Below are positions 1 to 7,404 of a stretch of DNA of 57,137 nt, piece after piece. A program made the position numbers and the translations under genes. The notes under the pieces are model-generated. The model did not search any database, was not told where the DNA came from, and saw only the letters and a list, made by a program, of their open reading frames with translations. The DNA is taken from the NCBI GenBank assembly GCA_964404765.1, contig CAYOLL010000016.1, positions 2,147 through 59,283 of the forward strand. Direction: 5' to 3'. Each line of letters begins with the position of its first letter. Position 1 is the first letter of the stretch. This stretch comes from CAYOLL01 sp964404765 [NCBI: uncultured Gemmatimonadota bacterium]. GTDB lineage: Bacteria; 4572-55.

Positions 1-45
1 GTGATCATGTACGTTGTGATCATGTACGTTGTGATCATGTACGCT
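1..45. repeat. three tandem copies of a 15-bp unit at the window edge
   Basis: The 15-base unit GTGATCATGTACGTT is repeated three times head to tail, and a fourth partial copy may start the following bases. It holds the palindromes TGATCA and GTAC. It begins at base 1, so the array probably continues outside the window. There is no spacer structure, so it is not a CRISPR array. Confidence 0.85.
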
Positions 46-80
46 TTTCCACATCATCAACGATGTGTCTGAAAGCCTAA

Positions 81-124
81 GCTAAAGCATGCAATGAAAA
101 AAGCTTGCTTCAGCATGCTTTGGC
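81..124. terminator. hairpin downstream of the sensor kinase gene
   Basis: Arms GCTAAAGCATGC and GCATGCTTTGGC face each other around a loop of about 20 bases, 36 bases past the stop codon of the minus-strand kinase gene. There is no clean T-tract on the minus strand, so it is either a weak terminator or another dispersed palindrome. Confidence 0.4.
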
Positions 125-159
125 TATCAGGCTCAACATTGATGTTGAGAATGTTGAGA

Positions 160-3100
160 TCATTTAACCTGCTCCCCCACCTCCAGCGGCAGCGTCACCC
201 GAAAGACCGTCTTGCCCGGCGCAGTCTCGGTTACGGCAATCGTGCCCTGATTCTTCTCCACAATTTTTTGGCAGATGTGCAGGCCCATGCCAGTGCCTTC
301 GCCCTTGCCCTTGGTCGTGAAATAGGCTTCAAAAATGCGCGGCAGCGCGTCCGGCGGGATGCCCGGGCCGCTGTCTTCCACTTCCACGAAAAAGCGTGGT
401 CTGTCACCCTGAGCGGCGTCGAAGGGGAGACGCTTCAGACGCAGAAAGATACGGCCTTCGCCCTTCATGGCTTGGATCGAGTTGTGGATCAGGTTCGTCC
501 AGACTTGATTGAGTTCATCGGCGTAGCACAGCACGTTGGGCAGGTCGTCGTAGTCTTTGTGGAGGACAATCGCCCGCTTGATTTTATTGTGCAGGATGAT
601 CAGCGTGTTGTCCAGATCGTCCTGCAGGCGGGTAGAGACGAGTTTGCCTTCGTCCAGATGGGAATAGGATTTGAGCGCCTTGACCAGATGGGCGATGCGG
701 CCAATGGCGATTTTGATGTCGCGGACGTGGATGCGGCTGAGGCCAAGCTGGCGCAAGGCCCGGCCGATTTTGTCCACCTGCGGACTGCTGAACAGCGGCA
801 AGATCGGTTGCAGACTATGCTCGTCAAAACCGACCAGCGCCAAATCTTTGCTGATGCCGTCGGCGTCGACCACGTTCAGTTGCTCCAGCAGGTCGCGCAT
901 TTGTCGGGCCAGTGCCCGTTGTTCTTTGGTCGAGCGTTCGGTGGCGGCGTGTTCCTGAATGTGGGCGCAGGCCTGCAAAAACAGCCGCCGCTGCTCCGGC
1001 TCTAATTGGGCGACCAAATCAATCAGTTGATCCAGCAGAAGTTTATAATCCCGATCCACTTCGCCGATGGCGGCGTGGATGGCTCCGGCCGGGGTGTTGA
1101 TCTCGTGGGCCACGCCGCCGACCAGTTGGCCGAGGGCGGCCATTTTTTCGGCCTGGATCAGTTCGGCCTGGGCGGATTTGAGGTCTTCGTGGGCTTGCTG
1201 GATTTGATCACGTTGAGCGGTGATTTCTTCGTTTTGGGCTTCAAGTTCATCACGTTGTGATGCGATCTCTTCATTTTGCGCTTCAAGTTCTTCGTTCTTG
1301 TACTGGATTTCCTTTGTTCTCACATCCACCAGATTTTCCAATTCCCGTTGGTGGGCTCGGAGTTGGCGGACACGCAACTGGCTGACGCCGTAAATGACCA
1401 GCAGCAAGCCCAGCGCATACACCATCTTCATCCCGGTGGTGCGATACCAGGGCGGCAGGATGCGAAAGGCAAACACATCCTCCCGGCTTTCGTGTCGATA
1501 AATATTCCTGGCTTTGACCCGAAAACGGTAGTCGCCTTCGGGCAGGTTGGTGTAGTCCTTTTTAGTGTCGTCAGTCCAATTTGACCAGTCCTTGTCAAAG
1601 CCTTCGAGGTAGACTTTGAAGCGGTTTTCGGCTTCGGCATCAAAGCTGGGTGTGGCGTATTCGAAGCGGAGGGCATTGTCTTTGTAGGGCAGGGTAGTCA
1701 AACCTTGCGAAGGTTTTTGTGGTAGCGTGTTAGATTCGTCGGACGAAGCTTTCGCAAGGTTTGGGGAATAACCGCCATAAATGACCGAGTCGCCATTGAT
1801 CACCACCCGGCGCACTAAGGCCGGATAGTCTTCAACAACATTTCGTTTCACATTCATGTCATAACGGACGAGGCCATCCGGACCGCCCAGCCAAACCACG
1901 CCATCTTCATCCGTGTATCGTGCCCGACCGACGTTCAAATTAACTCGGCGTAAATCAGGCTGAATTTCTGCCTGATATGTACCATCAGCCTGGCGTCGAG
2001 CAACAGCAATATCCTCATCGCCATCTCCTGAAATAATTTTCAACCAGATATTGCTGTTTTGATCAACCGGTTTACTTGAATAGGGCAGTACCTTTCTATC
2101 AAAAATACCAAATTGCTGCCCAAAAGAAGAATCCGGCCAAAACATCTCTGTCGCGTCATTAAAGCGATAAACACGCCCTCCATTGGCATAGTCGCCCACA
2201 AAAACAATGTCGCCGGCCAGATCAAAAACGGACACACGACCCGGAGGCAAACCATGCTTTTCTCCAAAACTTTCGATCCCGGCCTGATCTCCTGTCAACT
2301 CGACGCGCAACAATTTGCTTGAACCGGTCTCTATCCATAACCGATTGATAACGATTTCAACCATTGAACTCATGTTTTCATAAATTTCATTGTAAAAGGT
2401 GTCACTGACCCATTTCCCTTCTTGTTTGCGCAATGTAAACAGTCCTTGTTCATTCGCGCGGCTGACATAAACCAGGCTGCTATCCTGCGCTGATCGAAGT
2501 ATATGCCCTGGGTAACTCAACTTAACAATGGGTGTTGCGCCGTCCTCCTGAATGAGATAAACGCCATTATGAAACACAGTAGCTAACAGATAATCTCCGT
2601 CAGAAAATAACGAGTTACAATTACCGGTTATGCCGACAACTGGCTGGAATTTTCGTGCATCCGAATTCAGGTAATAGACACCTGTGCCAGTCGATGAAAA
2701 CATACGGTCTCGGTTTCTGGCAATATCCAGCACATCGCCCTGGAGACCGGTTTGATCATCAAATACGGATAAAGGAGCTGATATTTCGATCCGACTCAAA
2801 CCGTTTCCCAACGCAAGCCACAGGCCACCCTGGCGATCCGGCGCCGCAAAATAAACAGCGTTATCCAACAGACCATGATTCTTATCGATGATTTGCAATA
2901 AGTCGCCTTTCCGGTCAATGATAACCACGCCGCCAAGAGAAGTGGGCAAAGCAATGATAGAATCGGATACGACAGCGCCACGGTATACATGCTTTTCAGC
3001 CAGGTAATCATCCGCCTGGGTTGGAAAAGGAGTCAAGTTTTGCCCATCATAGAGGGATAAACCTGTGCGATATGAACCAATTAGCAAATGCTGCGGATCG

Positions 3101-3792
3101 AATAATAGACATGTTTCGCCATCTATTTTCTCAGGATGCCCGCCATCGTTAGCCAATTGCAAGGAATCCCCGACGACCCGCATAAAGACGTTATTCGTGC
3201 CATTCCGTTTTGTGAGATAGACATGCCCCTGAAAAGGCCAGACGCCATAGAGAACATCTTGTGATTTCCAGACTTTGAAAGCGCCGGTTATCTTGCTATT
3301 TTGCTTGCGGTCTTTTTCACGGGCTTCTGTCCAGCGCAACAGGTGATAATACGTTTGAAAATAGACGCCATCCGGGGTGGCGCACATCCACCAGACATCG
3401 TTAAATCCCCTGTCTTCTTCCGGTAGAAAGCCCATCAGCGACACATATTGCAATTGACCCAATGAATCCGGGGCCAGGTAGCCTACATCGCCCTGTCCTC
3501 CCACATAAATACGACCGTTATCATCAATGGCCAGCGAGCGACACGTGCTGCGGTTACTCAGGGGAATTAGCCGCCAGTTTACACCGTCATATTCAAGCAC
3601 ACCGGAACTATTACCAAAATACATTACCCCCCGCGGATCCTGCGCAATGGCCCAATTTTGGGTACCGGCGTTGTAATCCGCCGGGCTAAAGTTTTGGATC
3701 AGGGGGTAGCCCTGTTCGTTGGCCGGGCTCTGCGCGAATAGACCGGCGCTTGACAGTAAAAAAAGCAGGACAAAAAAGGCGCATCGTTTCAT
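160..3792 (-). CDS. two-component regulator propeller/Y_Y_Y sensor histidine kinase
   Basis: A 1210-residue membrane sensor kinase. An N-terminal signal peptide ending near residue 20 is followed by a long beta-propeller region (about 30-640) with repeated blade motifs such as GVLEYDGVNWR and GGLWLALGNGLSRIE. A Y_Y_Y domain follows (about 700-775), then one membrane helix (about 785-805) and a coiled coil of repeated EAQNEEI units. The phosphoacceptor box GGVAHEINTPAG has His896, and an ATPase domain with DSGPGIPP and GTGMGLHIC ends the protein. There is no C-terminal receiver or HTH domain, unlike many hybrid propeller kinases, so phosphate must pass to a separate regulator. The receiver-cyclase upstream on the same strand is a possible partner (inference). 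Two dispersed repeats are built into the reading frame, at residues about 678-698 and about 1123-1130. The ligand is unknown. Confidence 0.9.
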   Translation of the reverse strand: MKRCAFFVLLFLLSSAGLFAQSPANEQGYPLIQNFSPADYNAGTQNWAIAQDPRGVMYFGNSSGVLEYDGVNWRLIPLSNRSTCRSLAIDDNGRIYVGGQGDVGYLAPDSLGQLQYVSLMGFLPEEDRGFNDVWWMCATPDGVYFQTYYHLLRWTEAREKDRKQNSKITGAFKVWKSQDVLYGVWPFQGHVYLTKRNGTNNVFMRVVGDSLQLANDGGHPEKIDGETCLLFDPQHLLIGSYRTGLSLYDGQNLTPFPTQADDYLAEKHVYRGAVVSDSIIALPTSLGGVVIIDRKGDLLQIIDKNHGLLDNAVYFAAPDRQGGLWLALGNGLSRIEISAPLSVFDDQTGLQGDVLDIARNRDRMFSSTGTGVYYLNSDARKFQPVVGITGNCNSLFSDGDYLLATVFHNGVYLIQEDGATPIVKLSYPGHILRSAQDSSLVYVSRANEQGLFTLRKQEGKWVSDTFYNEIYENMSSMVEIVINRLWIETGSSKLLRVELTGDQAGIESFGEKHGLPPGRVSVFDLAGDIVFVGDYANGGRVYRFNDATEMFWPDSSFGQQFGIFDRKVLPYSSKPVDQNSNIWLKIISGDGDEDIAVARRQADGTYQAEIQPDLRRVNLNVGRARYTDEDGVVWLGGPDGLVRYDMNVKRNVVEDYPALVRRVVINGDSVIYGGYSPNLAKASSDESNTLPQKPSQGLTTLPYKDNALRFEYATPSFDAEAENRFKVYLEGFDKDWSNWTDDTKKDYTNLPEGDYRFRVKARNIYRHESREDVFAFRILPPWYRTTGMKMVYALGLLLVIYGVSQLRVRQLRAHQRELENLVDVRTKEIQYKNEELEAQNEEIASQRDELEAQNEEITAQRDQIQQAHEDLKSAQAELIQAEKMAALGQLVGGVAHEINTPAGAIHAAIGEVDRDYKLLLDQLIDLVAQLEPEQRRLFLQACAHIQEHAATERSTKEQRALARQMRDLLEQLNVVDADGISKDLALVGFDEHSLQPILPLFSSPQVDKIGRALRQLGLSRIHVRDIKIAIGRIAHLVKALKSYSHLDEGKLVSTRLQDDLDNTLIILHNKIKRAIVLHKDYDDLPNVLCYADELNQVWTNLIHNSIQAMKGEGRIFLRLKRLPFDAAQGDRPRFFVEVEDSGPGIPPDALPRIFEAYFTTKGKGEGTGMGLHICQKIVEKNQGTIAVTETAPGKTVFRVTLPLEVGEQVK
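403..425. repeat. REP-like repeat inside the kinase ATPase domain
   Basis: GTCACCCTGAGCGGCGTCGA (403-422) plus AGG resembles the dispersed motif of the form CCTGAGC-N-GTCGAAGG found in many bacterial intergenic regions. Here it is read in frame as LPFDAAQGD, between the conserved strands FLRLKR and FFVEVEDSGPG of the ATPase domain. Related copies, reading CTTGTCCTGAGCCTGACGAAGG, lie in the IcmF shards at about 6883-6904 and 7535-7558. Confidence 0.6.
1701..1761. repeat. palindromic element (AACCTTGCGAAGGTT family) inside the kinase gene
   Basis: Left arm AACCTTGCGAAGGTT (1701-1715) and right arm AAGCTTTCGCAAGGTT (1746-1761) match the arms of four intergenic elements in this window. Here the element is translated as an insert of about 20 residues that includes NLAKASSDESNTLPQKPSQG, just before the conserved start of the Y_Y_Y domain (LPYKDNALRFEYATP). 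Confidence 0.8.
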
Positions 3793-3893
3793 AGTTCCTA
3801 CCTCGCGGTTAGTTATTTGCTATTTTATGTTATGTTACAAACAGGCCATCGTCCACGGTGATGTACCGTAATTTTGATCGCAAATTAGCATTA

Positions 3894-4499
3894 TTACGAC
3901 CTGACAAACGCCAGCAATAAAGCGTAATCCGCTTGATCGGCCGCGCGAACCGCCTCAATATAGGCGCGCCGGAGTTCATTCGGATCAGAATAAGTCAGGC
4001 TGCCCCAGGTAAACGGCGGCATGTGAAAAATCGTCTCCAATATCAAATCCGCCATCAGCCGCGCATGCCGACCGTTGCCATTGGCAAACGGATGAGTCCA
4101 CACCAGCCGATGGTGAAACCGCGCCGCAATTTCATCAGGCCCGAATACCGCCTGCTCAATCCAGACTTTGGTATCCTCGCCCAGGTTTTTCAGTTCAAGC
4201 GGAATCCGCCAATATTCCAAAAGGCCGATATTTTTTGTCGTCCGGCGAAATTGACCCGCCCACGCCCAAACATCGCCAAACATTTTTTGATGAAGTTTTT
4301 GGATAAATTCGATGCTCAGGATGTTTTTCCGGTTTCGCGGCTTTTCCAGCCAGGCGTAAGCATCGGCAATATTGACACGTTCCGCCGCGTTTAACTCGCC
4401 TTGCGTGGTAACGAACGGCAGCAGCAGGCCGTCCTTCTCTTCGTCCGTCAACAGGGTTTTGTCACGCTGATCGTCAAAGTAGATCATGTTTGATTCCAC
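3894..4499 (-). CDS. mobile mystery protein B (Fic domain)
   Basis: A 201-residue Fic/DOC protein. The catalytic loop is HPFANGNGRHAR, with the His, the phosphate-binding Gly-Asn-Gly-Arg and the second Arg all present, so AMP (or other nucleotide) transfer to a target protein is likely possible. Its length and its pairing with an XRE protein match the family named mobile mystery protein B, a small Fic protein seen next to mobile genes and with a toxin-like layout. Its start overlaps the end of the XRE gene by 16 bases, which implies translational coupling. No (S/T)xxxE(G/N) inhibitory helix is obvious within the protein, so restraint may come from protein A (inference). Confidence 0.88.
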   Translation of the reverse strand: MESNMIYFDDQRDKTLLTDEEKDGLLLPFVTTQGELNAAERVNIADAYAWLEKPRNRKNILSIEFIQKLHQKMFGDVWAWAGQFRRTTKNIGLLEYWRIPLELKNLGEDTKVWIEQAVFGPDEIAARFHHRLVWTHPFANGNGRHARLMADLILETIFHMPPFTWGSLTYSDPNELRRAYIEAVRAADQADYALLLAFVRS

Positions 4500-4975
4500 A
4501 GGGTTGACGGGGCTTCCGATAAAATACGCTGGATTTCGTCATTCAGGGCGTCTTGCGCTTCGTCCGGCGAAATTTCCTGATTTTCGAGTTGCATGGAATG
4601 CCCAACCCGCTTGAGCCGTTCGCGCGCCAATTTGGACGCTTGCTCATAAACCAGCGTTTCCAGCGAGGTTTTCGGAACAAGCCCATAGATAAAGACGCAG
4701 CCCATTGCTTCCGCCGCTTTCTGCATCATTTTGAGCGTGGTATTGCCGGCAATTTCGTCTTGTTCCAGCGCGGATACGCGGGCCGGGCTGACACCCAGCC
4801 GTTCCGCATATTGCCGCCCGTTCATGCCCAGGGAGCAACGAACCGTCCGTATCCAACCATCGGCCGGAGCGCCCATTTCCGCCAGTTTTTTGAAGTCGGC
4901 CAACTTGTGGTCAAGTTGTTTCCGCGTCAAACGCTGTTGACGGGGATTTCGGTTCGCTTTGAGCTTGGCTTTCAT
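4484..4975 (-). CDS. mobile mystery protein A (XRE-family HTH)
   Basis: A 163-residue DNA-binding protein. Residues about 45-100 form a Cro/XRE helix-turn-helix: LGMNGRQYAERLGVSPARVS, then ALEQDE and TLKMMQKAAEAMGC. It is basic at the N-terminus and charged at the C-terminus. It lies upstream of and overlaps the Fic gene, the normal order for the mobile mystery A/B pair. It probably represses the pair and may neutralise the Fic protein. A GGGTGA ribosome site precedes the ATG. The AT-rich upstream region carries repeated AACTTAT/ATAAGTT half-sites, which are likely operators. Confidence 0.87.
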   Translation of the reverse strand: MKAKLKANRNPRQQRLTRKQLDHKLADFKKLAEMGAPADGWIRTVRCSLGMNGRQYAERLGVSPARVSALEQDEIAGNTTLKMMQKAAEAMGCVFIYGLVPKTSLETLVYEQASKLARERLKRVGHSMQLENQEISPDEAQDALNDEIQRILSEAPSTLWNQT

Positions 4976-4984
4976 AATTCACCC

Positions 4985-5057
4985 ATAAGTTAATATTTAA
5001 GATTAAATAATTAACTTATAAATTAATAAAATTATTAAAAAAGTCAACTTATAAGTT
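4985..5057. promoter_or_regulatory. candidate operator/promoter of the mobile mystery pair
   Basis: ATAAGTTAAT (4985-4994) and ATTAACTTAT (5010-5019) form a perfect 10-bp inverted repeat, and a third site, the 12-bp palindrome AACTTATAAGTT, lies at 5046-5057. The tract is almost pure AT and starts 10 bases upstream of the XRE start codon. On the minus strand a TTGACT box lies at about 5040-5045. This fits autorepression by the XRE protein. Confidence 0.6.
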
Positions 5058-5106
5058 TATATTTTTTCAGCGGAGTACATAAACAAGCTACACGCGAATT
5101 ACGGCA

Positions 5107-5160
5107 TGTAGCGCGACTTTCCAAAGTTGCAGCGCGCGAGTCGGGAGACTCGCGCTACAT
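5107..5160. repeat. double-hairpin element (GTAGCGCGA family)
   Basis: TGTAGCGCGACTTTCCAAAG and the following bases up to GACTCGCGCTACA make two adjacent small hairpins (around ACTTTCCAAAGT and GAGTCGGGAGACTC), enclosed by TGTAGCGCG and CGCGCTACA ends. Relatives of the same design occur at 19834-19886, 38778-38815 and 52411-52459. Confidence 0.7.
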
Positions 5161-5221
5161 CTACTTCACATCCGCGGAGACCTAATAGGTTTTGAAAACC
5201 TATTAGGTCTACTTCACATCC
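5161..5221. repeat. hairpin flanked by a perfect 13-bp direct repeat
   Basis: A perfect palindrome, AGACCTAATAGGTTTT followed by GAAAACCTATTAGGTCT (5178-5210), is bounded by CTACTTCACATCC at 5161-5173 and again at 5209-5221. The second copy encodes the last residues and stop of the cyclase. The direct repeats look like a target-site duplication from an insertion. The hairpin could also serve as the cyclase terminator. Confidence 0.8.
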
Positions 5222-6516
5222 AGCCTTTCCACGCCGGCCCAGTCATCCGGCACGCCGCTGACGACCAGTTTGGCGGCCAATTCCAGGTAGCGTTGGGCGG
5301 TCTTGTCGGTCGGATTGGCCTTCAGCACGTTCTTGAAATGAACAATCGTCATGGCAAAGTCTTTGGCAAAATAGGCCTGCAAACCGGTGGAAAAATCGGC
5401 CAGCGTCTGCTTCTTCAGGGCGATTTCCTCGTCCGAATCGCCGTCAAAAACCTCGTAAATGGCCAGGGGTTCGTTCTTGCCCTTGACCTGCACCTTGCCC
5501 AAAAAGCGGATTTTGAATTGGGCCGGGTCACTTAATCCGGCCAGGGTGGTTTGGCTGATGACGATACGCGCCCCGAACTGCTTGGTCAGGCCCTCCATGC
5601 GCGAGGCCGTATTGACCGTGTCGGAGATAATGCCCGCAGCCAACCGGCCCTTGGCTCCGATAATGCCCATCATCAGATAGCCCGTATGCAGACCGATGCC
5701 GATTTGAACCGGCACACGGCCTGTTTGCCGTCGCTCCTCATTATAGACCATGAGCGCTTTTTGAATATCAATAGCGGATTCAATGGCGTCCCGCGCGGAT
5801 TTTGGGAAAATGGCCATGATGCCGTCGCCGAGAAACTGATTGACAAAGCCCCGATGCTCTTCGATGAACGGCTCGATCCGGCTCAAATAGCCGTTGATAA
5901 AGTCGAAATTTTCCTTCGGACTCATCCCTTCCGACAGGGTGGTATACGAGCGGATGTCGGAGAAGAAGACGGTCATTTCGCCTTCGATCTGGTCACCCAA
6001 TCGGACTTCCGTGATGGAGGTCTTGCCCAGTGTTTCGATAAACTCCATGGGCACGAAGCGGCTGTTGGCCTCATTCAGTTGCTTGAGATTTTCGCACTGC
6101 TGCTCCAATTCGTCCACCAGATAATATTCCTGCAAGCCCTTTTCGATGGTCAGCAGAAAGTCCTCCTGATCCCAGGGCTTGAGCATGTAACGATACAAAT
6201 TGGCGTGATTGATGGCGTTGATGGCCGATTCCAGCCCGGCCTGACCGGTCAGCAGCACCTTAATCGGGCGGGGATGCTTTTGGTGCATGTGAATCAAAAA
6301 CTGATCGCCGGTCATGCCGGGCATCAACTGGTCGGAGATGATCATGACGACTTTGTTGCCGCGCCGGGTCGTGTCATCCACGATGTCTAAGGCTTCCTCA
6401 CCGCTTTCGGCAAACTCGTAGCCGTAGCGGTCGCCGAATTTGTTCTTTAATTGCGTGTTCAGCGCGTTGAGGACGATTTGTTCGTCATCCACGCAGATGA
6501 TGATTTCTTTTTTCAT
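5209..6516 (-). CDS. response regulator fused to a class III adenylate/guanylate cyclase
   Basis: A 435-residue protein. An N-terminal receiver domain (CVDDEQ acidic pair, phosphoacceptor D62 in IISDQLMPG, Lys in YMLKPW) and a short linker precede a class III cyclase domain. Both metal-binding Asp residues are present (FFSDIRSYT and FLGDGIMAIF), as is the DTVNTASRMEG signature. A C-terminal TPR-like helical tail follows. At the usual purine-selecting Lys just before FLGDG the residue is Gln, so ATP versus GTP use cannot be assigned. The ATG at 6514-6516 was chosen because AAAGGAAA sits just upstream and the receiver fold begins there; an upstream in-frame extension has no family support. The regulator would make a cyclic nucleotide when phosphorylated, perhaps by the neighbouring kinase (inference). 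Confidence 0.88.
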   Translation of the reverse strand: MKKEIIICVDDEQIVLNALNTQLKNKFGDRYGYEFAESGEEALDIVDDTTRRGNKVVMIISDQLMPGMTGDQFLIHMHQKHPRPIKVLLTGQAGLESAINAINHANLYRYMLKPWDQEDFLLTIEKGLQEYYLVDELEQQCENLKQLNEANSRFVPMEFIETLGKTSITEVRLGDQIEGEMTVFFSDIRSYTTLSEGMSPKENFDFINGYLSRIEPFIEEHRGFVNQFLGDGIMAIFPKSARDAIESAIDIQKALMVYNEERRQTGRVPVQIGIGLHTGYLMMGIIGAKGRLAAGIISDTVNTASRMEGLTKQFGARIVISQTTLAGLSDPAQFKIRFLGKVQVKGKNEPLAIYEVFDGDSDEEIALKKQTLADFSTGLQAYFAKDFAMTIVHFKNVLKANPTDKTAQRYLELAAKLVVSGVPDDWAGVERLDVK

Positions 6517-6544
6517 CGGTTTGGTTTCCTTTTTAAAAATGGTT

Positions 6545-6759
6545 TCACTTATAATTGAAAATGCCGCTCGCTTGCAAGATGCGGCGCATGCAACTCGGCC
6601 CGCGTAGATCGGTCGGATAATCTTCCAGAATTTCACCGCTCAAAATAGCCTGCTCAATATCGGAAATCAGGATGCCCTCCTCATACCGTTCTTTTTCGGC
6701 ATGAACGCTGATTTCATATTGACCGGCCCGGATTTTTGTTTGATATCTTCAATGTTCAT
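6545..6759 (-). pseudogene. DUF4258-like gene remnant, frameshifted and truncated
   Basis: An ATG at 6757-6759 starts MNIEDIKQ. After an A-run the frame must shift to continue as KIRAGQYEISVHAEKERYEE, then GILISDIEQAILSGEILEDY and PTDLRGPSC. This matches the start of DUF4258 proteins, small toxin-like RNase-fold proteins usually paired with a YgiT/HTH partner. The expected C-terminal half is missing; the frame instead runs into the IcmF word MRRILQASG and stops at 6545-6547. The gene has therefore lost function twice, by frameshift and by replacement of its 3' end. Confidence 0.7.
6563..6589 (-). pseudogene. IcmF B12-domain shard A
   Basis: On the minus strand the bases encode MRRILQASG, the start of helix 1 in the B12-binding domain of fused isobutyryl-CoA mutase (usual form GHDAAINIMRRILQ). 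It replaces the 3' half of the DUF4258 remnant. The nucleotide word is nearly identical to shards C and E. Confidence 0.7.
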
Positions 6760-6782
6760 TTAGCATAATCCTTGTCAATTCC

Positions 6783-6904
6783 ACTTGAAATACCTCGTGA
6801 TTGATGGGAACTGACGGCAATGGCCTGCGCGTCTTCCTGAATGGCGGCATTGACCCCATCGTTGACCGACCGGTTGTAGCCCTTCGTCAGGCTCAGGACA
6901 AGTC
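6783..6904 (-). pseudogene. IcmF B12-domain shard B with REP insertion
   Basis: Starting just past the HicB stop, the minus strand holds the REP-like CTTGTCCTGAGCCTGACGAAGG. It is followed by codons for YNRSVNDGVNAAIQEDAQ and AIAVSSHQ, and then by a diverged GTATTTCAAGT. IcmF has HNRSVxEVVNAAIQEDAQ and then GIAVSSYQGGHVEYFKYM at the matching place. The REP is inserted at exactly the same point as in shard C, so both descend from a source already carrying it. The stretch stays open as part of a 72-codon frame, but that frame has no start of its own. Confidence 0.75.
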
Positions 6905-6906
6905 TA

Positions 6907-7119
6907 TCACGCAAATACCAGCCGCCGCCCACGCGGCTCCGGTATGGCATCGCCAAACTCCTTAGCCGTATCAATCCACAGCGCTATCGCATCTTTCACA
7001 TTGTCCAGCGCATCGTCCGGCGATGGGCCGTGAGCCATGCAGCCGGGCAGTTCCGGGACTTCGGCAATATAGGCGTCGTCTTCAATGCTCCAATAAATGA
7101 TGATTTCGTATTTTGGCAT
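6907..7119 (-). CDS. hicB: HicB-family antitoxin
   Basis: A 70-residue partial-RNase-H-fold antitoxin. The hallmark pattern is Y-E-I-I-I-Y-W-S then YIAEVPELPGCMAHGPSPDD and ALDNVKDAIALWIDTAKE. It would bind and block HicA and, in longer family members, repress the operon, but no C-terminal DNA-binding domain is visible here. The start at 7117-7119 is preferred over the ATG two codons upstream because GGGAGA then lies six bases away. The gene overlaps or abuts hicA upstream. IcmF shard B begins directly after its stop codon. Confidence 0.85.
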   Translation of the reverse strand: MPKYEIIIYWSIEDDAYIAEVPELPGCMAHGPSPDDALDNVKDAIALWIDTAKEFGDAIPEPRGRRLVFA

Positions 7120-7121
7120 TT

Positions 7122-7370
7122 TCATTCTCCCAGGTGATAATTGAGGATTAAACTCCGAACTTGCTTGACTTGATACGGTTTGGCTTTGCTGCCATCACGC
7201 TGGAGATTGGGCTTTTCCTCGACGCCCTGTTTCCGAAAAATGTGATGGCTGCTGCGGACGCGCAGTTCAAAGCCATAAGATATCAGCAAGCGGCAAAGAT
7301 CGTCAAACGAAATGTTTTGATCGGAACGTCCGGACAGAATTTGCGCTCGTAGCTTATCGTGCTTGCCCAT
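7122..7370 (-). CDS. hicA: HicA-family mRNA interferase toxin
   Basis: An 82-residue toxin with the double-stranded-RNA-binding-like fold of HicA, which cleaves mRNA. The catalytic His lies in VRSSHHIFRKQG, and the C-terminal KPYQVKQVRSLI stretch is typical. The N-terminal LCRLLISYGFELR also fits the family. The ATG at 7368-7370 follows AAAGGACAA, and the five codons before it lack family support. The toxin-then-antitoxin order is the usual one for hicAB, and the toxin looks intact. Confidence 0.87.
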   Translation of the reverse strand: MGKHDKLRAQILSGRSDQNISFDDLCRLLISYGFELRVRSSHHIFRKQGVEEKPNLQRDGSKAKPYQVKQVRSLILNYHLGE

Positions 7371-7404
7371 TATTTGTCCTTTCAAAAGTTCAGATGTGAT
7401 ATTG

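Noticed and set aside
1-45. CRISPR array
   Set aside because: The units are directly adjacent with no spacers, and there are no cas genes.
94-1005. 303-codon plus-strand frame opposite the kinase gene
   Set aside because: It is the antisense of the conserved kinase and ATPase domains and has no ribosome site or family features.
5551-6390. 279-codon plus-strand frame opposite the cyclase
   Set aside because: A shadow of the receiver-cyclase gene, whose minus-strand motifs are all intact.
6756-6974. 72-residue protein covering the end of hicB and shard B
   Set aside because: It is the chance reading of an IcmF shard, with a start inside hicB and no ribosome site; listed as a gene fragment instead.
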